This document shows positions 7,422 to 13,233 of a stretch of 13,233 nucleotides of DNA, piece after piece (the stretch's first letter is position 1; each line of letters begins with the position of its first letter). The notes under the pieces are model-generated. The model searched no databases. It was not told where the DNA came from and saw only the letters and a list, made by a program, of their open reading frames with translations. Origin of the DNA: Chloroflexota bacterium (GTDB taxonomy: Bacteria; Chloroflexota; Ktedonobacteria; Ktedonobacterales; Ktedonobacteraceae); contig VBHI01000428.1 in NCBI GenBank assembly GCA_005881495.1, positions 1 through 13,233 of the forward strand. Direction: 5' to 3'. Both the position numbers and the translations under genes were made by a program.

Positions 7422-7506
7422 GTGATTCTCCTGTCTGCCAAGCAACCGGAGATCGCGTGCGACAGATCCCCTTCCGCTGCCTCACGCCCCTCTTCCTTTT
7501 GTCAGG

Positions 7507-7535
7507 AGTATAGCTCTTTCGTACTGGTTTGGCCA
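7507..7535 (-). promoter_or_regulatory. Possible transposase promoter
   Basis: On the minus strand TGGCCA (7535-7530, 4 of 6 to the -35 consensus) and TATACT (7512-7507, 5 of 6 to the -10 consensus) are 17 bases apart. The transposase start is about 85 bases downstream. By motif only. Confidence 0.3.
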
Positions 7536-7643
7536 GCGGTCATAGGCACGCTTGTATCCTCGTGGCAGCGTGACTGGAAGCCAGGAAGAGAAAGATGAAG
7601 GAGGACCGACAGAGGAAGATTTTTGTGAGGCAATGCTCCCTGA

Positions 7644-7707
7644 CAAAAGATGTCACGCGCATTTTTTGGCGCGTCCGGCAAAAGATGTCACGTGCAAATT
7701 TGGTGCC
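7644..7707. repeat. Two tandem 29-base repeats, probable transposon end
   Basis: Copies at 7644-7672 and 7679-7707 both start CAAAAGATGTCACG and continue with GCA, an A/T run, then GG and GC near the end, with a period of 35 bases. They lie upstream of the transposase, outside any gene, as expected for transposase-binding repeats at an element end. The word AAAAGATGTCACG is not seen again in the window. Confidence 0.65.
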
Positions 7708-8136
7708 TCAAGAGAGGCAGGAGGTCTACCTTGCATCAATCAGAGTACATTCAAGTTGGTTTGTGCTGGAAGTCGTGATCCCGATGAAAGAACAGTCGTC
7801 CCAGAGAACTCTGGAGAGGTGGTGCAGGTACGCTTACCATCTGAAATCCTCTGCTTCTCACATGACCTGAGAGGCGGCTCCAGATCGATAAGCCTGGCAG
7901 CAGTCAAGAGCGACTTAAGACTCACTGACACCCAATCATGAGCAGGCGCTCGGAACGTATCTGGGCAAGCCGCTCCACATGAGAGGCATCGACATGCAAT
8001 GTGGTACATCAAACGCTCTCCATCTCATAAGGCATTCCTGTCGTCTCGATATTGTCTTTCCAGGGCCGCCAGACGAACTGGCTGATACACGAGACCAGCG
8101 AGACAGAAGGACAGGGAGCACGAGGATTCCTGCAAC
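7708..8136. other. Intergenic stretch between the element end and the AraC gene
   Basis: I find no supported gene. Minus-strand fragments such as LERQYRDDRNAL (about 8030-8065) and HVDASHVERLAQIRSERLL (about 7940-7995) look protein-like but lie in different frames broken by stops, so this may be decayed coding DNA. I cannot name a family for them. Confidence 0.35.
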
Positions 8137-8163
8137 AAGCGCTCATCAGCCTGATGAGCGCTT
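8137..8163. repeat. 27-base perfect palindrome downstream of the AraC gene
   Basis: AAGCGCTCATCAG (8137-8149) and CTGATGAGCGCTT (8151-8163) are perfect complements around one central base. It starts 10 bases past the stop of the AraC gene, where a terminator would sit, but no T-run follows on either strand. It could be a factor-dependent terminator, an mRNA-stabilising hairpin or a binding site. Confidence 0.55.
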
Positions 8164-8173
8164 CTCGTCTGGC

Positions 8174-9130
8174 TCATCGGCCAGCGCTTGCCAGGGCCTC
8201 TTCCCGCAGCCGCTGCACGTCGCGCATCGGTGGGACGCCGAAGAGGCTTTTGTACTCGCGATTGAAGTGGGAGGCGTCCTGGTACCCCACCCGATAGGCG
8301 GCACTGGCCGCATCGAGGTCTTCGCCCAACATCAGATGGCGGGCCTCTTGGAGTCGCAACTGCTTCTGGAATTGCAAGGGGCTCATCCCCGTGACGGCCT
8401 TGAAGTGACGGTGGAACCTTGAGACACTCATGCTCAGATCTTGCGCGAGGCTCTCGATGCGCAGAGGCTGGTCGAAATCTTGACGCAGTCGCTGGACTGC
8501 TCGGGCGATGTGGAAGGGATAGCCCCCGAGGATCGCCAGGTGAAGGAGCCGACCGCTCTGCTCTCCCATCAGGAGACGGTAGACGATTTCCCGCGAGATC
8601 AGTGGCAGGAGGATCGGTGCTTCGGCAGGGGCGTCCAGGAGCCGGACGAGTCGCACCACAGCGTCCAACAGGGGCCCATCCAGCAGGCTGACGGCCATGG
8701 CCCTCACATCAGCAGGACCTGGAGGCGAGGCGTGCGAGGCAAGACCGGCCTCAAGCATAATCGAGCTGACGAGGGCGGGGGTGAGTTCCAGGCGCAGACT
8801 GAGGTAGGGCCGCTCCTGCGAGGCTTCCAGGATCTGGCTGACGTGGGGCAGCTCGACGGTAGCAAGCAGGTAATGCCAGGGGTCGTACTGGTAGCGGCTT
8901 TCGCCCTGAAGGACCTCCTTGCTGCCCTGAGCAATTATGCACACGGATGGCGTGATCACGCCATGAATCTGCTTCAGAGGCGAGGTGTAACGATAGAGGT
9001 AAAAGCCGTGGAGCGGCTGGGTGGTCCCATCTTCGCGCATGGCTCGCGCGATCCGCTCCACCAGTTCCTCGCGGTCAGCTCGCACCCGCTGGGCCTCGCG
9101 TTCTGCCTGCTGGTGGATCATCACATTCAT
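8174..9130 (-). CDS. AraC-family transcriptional regulator (AraC_N type)
   Basis: This is a 318-residue activator-type regulator. The N-terminal part (about 45-200, with HGFYLYRYTSP, PSVCIIAQGSKEVLQGE and HYLLATVELP) matches the AraC_N cupin-like ligand domain, which senses a small molecule. The C-terminal two helix-turn-helix DNA-binding region spans about 215-310: the first helix pair is in LRIESLAQDLSMSVSRFHRHFKAVTGMSP, and the second in AAYRVGYQDASHFNREYKSLFGVPP. I start at ATG 9130 because AGGAGAGG lies five bases upstream; the frame extends 11 codons further without a better site. It is divergent from the decarboxylase-to-reductase cluster, and regulators of this type often control a neighbouring oxidoreductase or hydrolase gene. 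Probable binding sites lie in the 370-base divergent region. The inducer cannot be deduced. Confidence 0.9.
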   Translation of the reverse strand: MNVMIHQQAEREAQRVRADREELVERIARAMREDGTTQPLHGFYLYRYTSPLKQIHGVITPSVCIIAQGSKEVLQGESRYQYDPWHYLLATVELPHVSQILEASQERPYLSLRLELTPALVSSIMLEAGLASHASPPGPADVRAMAVSLLDGPLLDAVVRLVRLLDAPAEAPILLPLISREIVYRLLMGEQSGRLLHLAILGGYPFHIARAVQRLRQDFDQPLRIESLAQDLSMSVSRFHRHFKAVTGMSPLQFQKQLRLQEARHLMLGEDLDAASAAYRVGYQDASHFNREYKSLFGVPPMRDVQRLREEALASAGR

Positions 9131-9499
9131 CGGAACCTCTCCTCTTGTTTCTCTCTCATCCATCTGGAAAATGGGCAGAATCAGACAATCATTTGCAACA
9201 ATTATTCTACCATCCTGTGCAAAGGTGCGTCTATACTTAGATCAGACAGAGCACATACTTCTCTACTTTGGTAGACGTGTTGGAGGAATTCAGCGCATGG
9301 ACATCGAAAGAAGTGGCTCAACACCACCCGGACGGCCCACCGAACCCAAGTGGCCGTAACCGTCCCGACATGCGGTGCGACAGTCGCTGCACAAGAAACC
9401 AACGAAGACCGTCTACCCGCACCCGGTGAACTGGCTGGCGACGCCTACGCCAAAACGGCGTCACGACCAGCCCGCATTCACCGACCGAAGGAGGAACCT
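9131..9499. promoter_or_regulatory. Divergent regulatory region between the AraC gene and the catabolic cluster
   Basis: A minus-strand promoter candidate is TAGACG (9233-9228) and TAGAAT (9209-9204) with an 18-base spacer, 74 bases from the AraC start. TTTGCA (9192-9197) and TGCAAA (9218-9223) form an inverted pair overlapping it and may be regulator half-sites. TATACT at 9232-9237 could be a plus-strand -10 box, but no good -35 is seen. A 20-codon ORF with a ribosome site (9297-9359) lies in the plus-strand leader. Confidence 0.4.
9297..9359 (+). CDS. Possible 20-aa leader ORF or cupin gene remnant
   Basis: ATG 9297 follows GGAGG at about 10 bases and gives MDIERSGSTPPGRPTEPKWP. From memory this resembles the first residues of small (R)-mandelonitrile-lyase-like cupins, so it may be the stump of a second cupin gene rather than a leader peptide. 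The following DNA does not continue the cupin fold in any frame. The call is tentative. Confidence 0.25.
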   Translation: MDIERSGSTPPGRPTEPKWP

Positions 9500-9853
9500 A
9501 TGAACGATCAGCAAACCCGAGCGCAACAGCTCATGGGCGAGATCGCACCTAAGCTTGCGAAGCTAACTGACGACGTGTTGTTCGGCGATATCTGGAAGCG
9601 CCCCGGGCTCTCCCCGCGTGACCGTAGCCTGATCACCGTCGCTGCCCTGGTCTCGCTCTACCGCACTGACCAACTCGAATCCCACCTACGCCGTGCCCTG
9701 AACAACGGCCTGACTGTCGAGGAACTGGCCGAGGCGATTACTCACCTTGCGTTTTACGCCGGATGGCCCTGTGGGGTAAACGGGGCTGTCACGCTGCGTC
9801 GCATCGTAGACAACCATGCGGCTCACCCCACTCCTGAAGTTCCACATCAGTAG
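9500..9853 (+). CDS. Carboxymuconolactone decarboxylase (CMD) family protein
   Basis: This is a 117-residue all-helical protein of the CMD/PcaC-like family. The family signature is clear: PGLSPRDRSLITVAALVSLY (36-55), then LESHLRRALNNGLTVEELAEAI (59-80) and HLAFYAGWP (82-90). His62 and His82 are the conserved polar positions of the family; the AhpD-type CxxC pair is absent (only Cys91), so a peroxidase role is unlikely. Some members decarboxylate 4-carboxymuconolactone, but many act in other pathways or have no known reaction. ATG 9500 is chosen because AAGGAGGAA sits four bases upstream; a longer in-frame version from GTG 9350 has no such site. It is the first gene of the plus-strand cluster and lies 17 bases before the cupin gene, so the two are surely co-transcribed. 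Confidence 0.9.
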   Translation: MNDQQTRAQQLMGEIAPKLAKLTDDVLFGDIWKRPGLSPRDRSLITVAALVSLYRTDQLESHLRRALNNGLTVEELAEAITHLAFYAGWPCGVNGAVTLRRIVDNHAAHPTPEVPHQ

Positions 9854-9870
9854 GAGAAAGAGGAAAACAC

Positions 9871-10302
9871 GTGGAAGTTTTGAAGAAGAAGCCATCGTCT
9901 AAGGGCTCTGCGGAGCGGTTCACCGGGGACGTCTGGGTGGACATGATCGCCGAAGGCCGGGAACCATCGCGGCTCCGAGTGGGCGTGGTGCGCTTCTCTC
10001 CGGGCGCCCGCACCGCTTGGCACCGCCACGCAGTCGGTCAAACTCTACACGTCACCGAGGGCATCGGCCTGGTCCAGGCACAAGGTGGAGAGGTCATCGT
10101 GATGCGTCCAGGCGACACCGTCTCCACACTCCCGGGCGAGTGGCACTGGCACGGCGCTGCCCCCGCACACTTCATGACCCACCTCTCCCTATCTGAAAGT
10201 AGCGGCGATCCCGCCGTACCGGACGCCGAGTGGGGCGAGCAGGTTTCCGACGGCGAATACCAGAAAGCCGCCCAGATTGCTACACAAGCAGGAGGCGCTT
10301 AG
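9871..10302 (+). CDS. Cupin-domain protein, (R)-mandelonitrile lyase-like
   Basis: This is a 143-residue single-domain cupin. The first cupin motif reads GARTAWHRHAVGQTLHVTEGIG (46-66) with metal ligands His51, His53 and Gln57; the second reads PGDTVSTLPGEWHWHG (80-95) with His92. The Gln in place of the usual Glu, together with the WHWHGAAP stretch, is typical of the small manganese-type cupins that include bacterial hydroxynitrile lyases and are often found beside CMD proteins. The actual substrate is unknown. It starts with GTG 9871 after a purine-rich AGGAGAAAGAGGA. Its stop TAG shares a G with the GTG start of the next gene, indicating coupled translation. A role as an isomerase, a lyase or an oxygenase cannot be told apart from sequence. 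Confidence 0.85.
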   Translation: MEVLKKKPSSKGSAERFTGDVWVDMIAEGREPSRLRVGVVRFSPGARTAWHRHAVGQTLHVTEGIGLVQAQGGEVIVMRPGDTVSTLPGEWHWHGAAPAHFMTHLSLSESSGDPAVPDAEWGEQVSDGEYQKAAQIATQAGGA

Positions 10303-11220
10303 TGACAACACAAGCATCGCAACCAGAGCCGCTGACGATCCAGGAACAGGGCAGCTTCGCGGTCGGCGGAACCGTGATCACCAACCCGGGCAGCTTCGAT
10401 CCCCGTCACCCGACCAACCCTGCCGGCCAGAGCCTGCACGGCGATCATGCCCGGGTTTCCTACCAGCTCCCGGTCAACCCGCGCCCGCTGCCGTTGCTGT
10501 TGTGGCATGGATGGTGGGAGGACCGGCTCCGCCGGCAAGACCACTGTCGCCGCCCCCATCGCCACCACGCCGAACGAGCAGTGGTTCTTCAACCAGTTCC
10601 GCCTCGGCCTGTGGCCCGACCTCTACCCTGGGGTGCAGTTCTCCCACGACCCACGCGCCCTCGAGCAGTTCTTCCGCACGATGGTTCCCGACACCGGCCC
10701 CATCGACGCGGACGTGCTCGTGGACGGGGTCTGTGCGGCGCTCGACCGGATCGGCCCAACAATCCTGGTGACGCACTCCCACGCTGGCGGCTTCGGCTGG
10801 CTCACCCTGATGAAGAACCCGAACGTGCGCGCTGCGGTCAGCTTGGAGCCGGGCAGCGGCTTCGTCTTCTCCGAAGGCGAAGTCCCCCCGGCCATGCCCA
10901 GCTCGAACGGCACCCTTGAGGGCGTGGCCGTACCACTAGAGCGGTTCCAGGCTCTCACGCGGGTGCCGATCATCGTGTACTACGGCGACAACATCCCCGC
11001 CGAGCCGATCGACATCGCCGGCCGGGACAACTGGCGGGTGCGCTTGGAGATGGCCCGGCTGTGGGTGGAGGCGATCAACCTACACGGCGGGGGTGCCGAG
11101 CTCGTCTCCCTGCCCGAGATCGGCATCACCGGCAACACCCACTTCGCTTTCAGCGACCTCAACAACGTCCAGATCGCCGACCAGATATCGGCGTTCCTGG
11201 CCAAGAAGGGTCTGGACTGA
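10302..11220 (+). pseudogene. Esterase-713-like alpha/beta hydrolase, broken by an internal deletion with frameshift
   Basis: The gene starts at GTG 10302, six bases after GGAGG and overlapping the cupin stop. Frame 1 gives VTTQASQPEPLTIQEQGSFA to PLPLLLWHG (oxyanion strand, codon 70 at 10509-10511). From about 10513 the protein continues one frame over with GRTGSAGKTTVAAP, EQWFFNQFRLGLWPDLYPG and on to FLAKKGLD. The pattern matches the Alcaligenes esterase 713 type, which uses a Ser-His-Glu triad: Ser in THSHAGG (10777-10779), Glu in SLEPG (10846-10848) and His in GNTHF (11140-11142) are all present. What is missing is the helix and strand between WHG and the RG loop, about 35 residues (TWETTPDGR to VIDQ-type segment in homologues). 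The fold cannot form without it, so this is a deletion and not just a sequencing slip. Without repair the product is inactive. Confidence 0.75.
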
Positions 11221-11277
11221 GCAGTCCGCCCACGAGTATCAGCTCTCTGCTGAAGAACACATCCAAGGAGAATCATC

Positions 11278-13233
<1,956 letters not shown>

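Larger units (their letters stand above)
4829..7707 (-). mobile_element. Decayed element encoding a DDE transposase joined to a tyrosine recombinase
   Basis: The unit comprises tandem end-repeats (7644-7707), a probable promoter, a broken rve-type transposase and a broken tyrosine recombinase in the same reading frame. The repeat-bearing end is clear; the opposite end was not found, so the left limit given is only the recombinase stop. Three independent lesions (deletion with frameshift near 6780, ochre at 5648-5650, Arg-to-Thr in the recombinase) show that it cannot move by itself. Confidence 0.6.

Noticed and set aside
7644..7707. CRISPR-like array from the two 29-base repeats
   Set aside because: There are only two imperfect copies with a 6-base gap, no spacers and no cas genes; the position fits transposon-end repeats.
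7552..7941. Plus-strand 129-residue ORF
   Set aside because: It is read straight through the tandem transposon-end repeats and has no coherent protein character.
9350..9499. N-terminal extension of the CMD protein from GTG 9350
   Set aside because: The ATG at 9500 has an excellent AAGGAGGAA site and gives the normal family length; the extension has no site and is low-complexity.
10512..10520. Programmed frameshift in the esterase gene
   Set aside because: There is no slippery heptamer, and a whole structural segment is absent, so a deletion explains it better.

Overview
The window looks like accessory DNA from a GC-moderate, insertion-sequence-rich soil bacterium. The DDE transposase, the tyrosine recombinase and the IS21-type element resemble, from memory, families abundant in Ktedonobacteria (Chloroflexota). 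No rRNA, tRNA or housekeeping gene is present to confirm this, so the assignment is an inference.

Left part (1-2438): about 260 bases without a recognised gene but with two hairpins, then a complete IS21-family element (261-2438). Its istA and istB genes look intact, overlap by 4 bases and lie on the minus strand. The two ends match each other as imperfect inverted repeats. No target-site duplication was found.

Middle-left (2439-4830): a gene-poor stretch, an unrecognised 179-residue ORF, an orphan phage-type antirepressor (P22_AR_N type) with a near-perfect palindrome in its upstream region, and a doubtful small ORF. No phage structural or replication genes accompany the antirepressor.

Centre (4829-7707): the most unusual part. 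On the minus strand a DDE (rve-type) transposase runs, in one uninterrupted reading frame through a Pro/Ser-rich linker, into a tyrosine recombinase. The unit is decayed: an internal deletion with frameshift removed the second catalytic Asp of the transposase, an ochre codon cuts the recombinase near its N-terminus, and the first catalytic Arg of the recombinase is Thr. Two tandem 29-base repeats upstream (7644-7707) look like its transposase-binding end.

Right part (8174-13233): an AraC-family regulator (minus) faces a co-directional cluster on the plus strand. The cluster holds a carboxymuconolactone decarboxylase-like protein, a small cupin, an esterase-713-like alpha/beta hydrolase, a dienelactone-hydrolase-like alpha/beta hydrolase with a Cys nucleophile, and an aldo/keto reductase. 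Together they suggest breakdown or detoxification of a small ester, lactone or carbonyl compound under control of the AraC regulator. Two members are broken: the esterase has lost about 35 codons with a frameshift near 10512, and the reductase is cut at about 13097 by unrelated DNA that ends in a GC-rich hairpin and carries the tail of a minus-strand ORF, probably the end of another insertion sequence. The decarboxylase-to-second-hydrolase segment (9500-12216) is visibly richer in G/C-ending codons than its neighbours, which suggests transfer from a high-GC donor.
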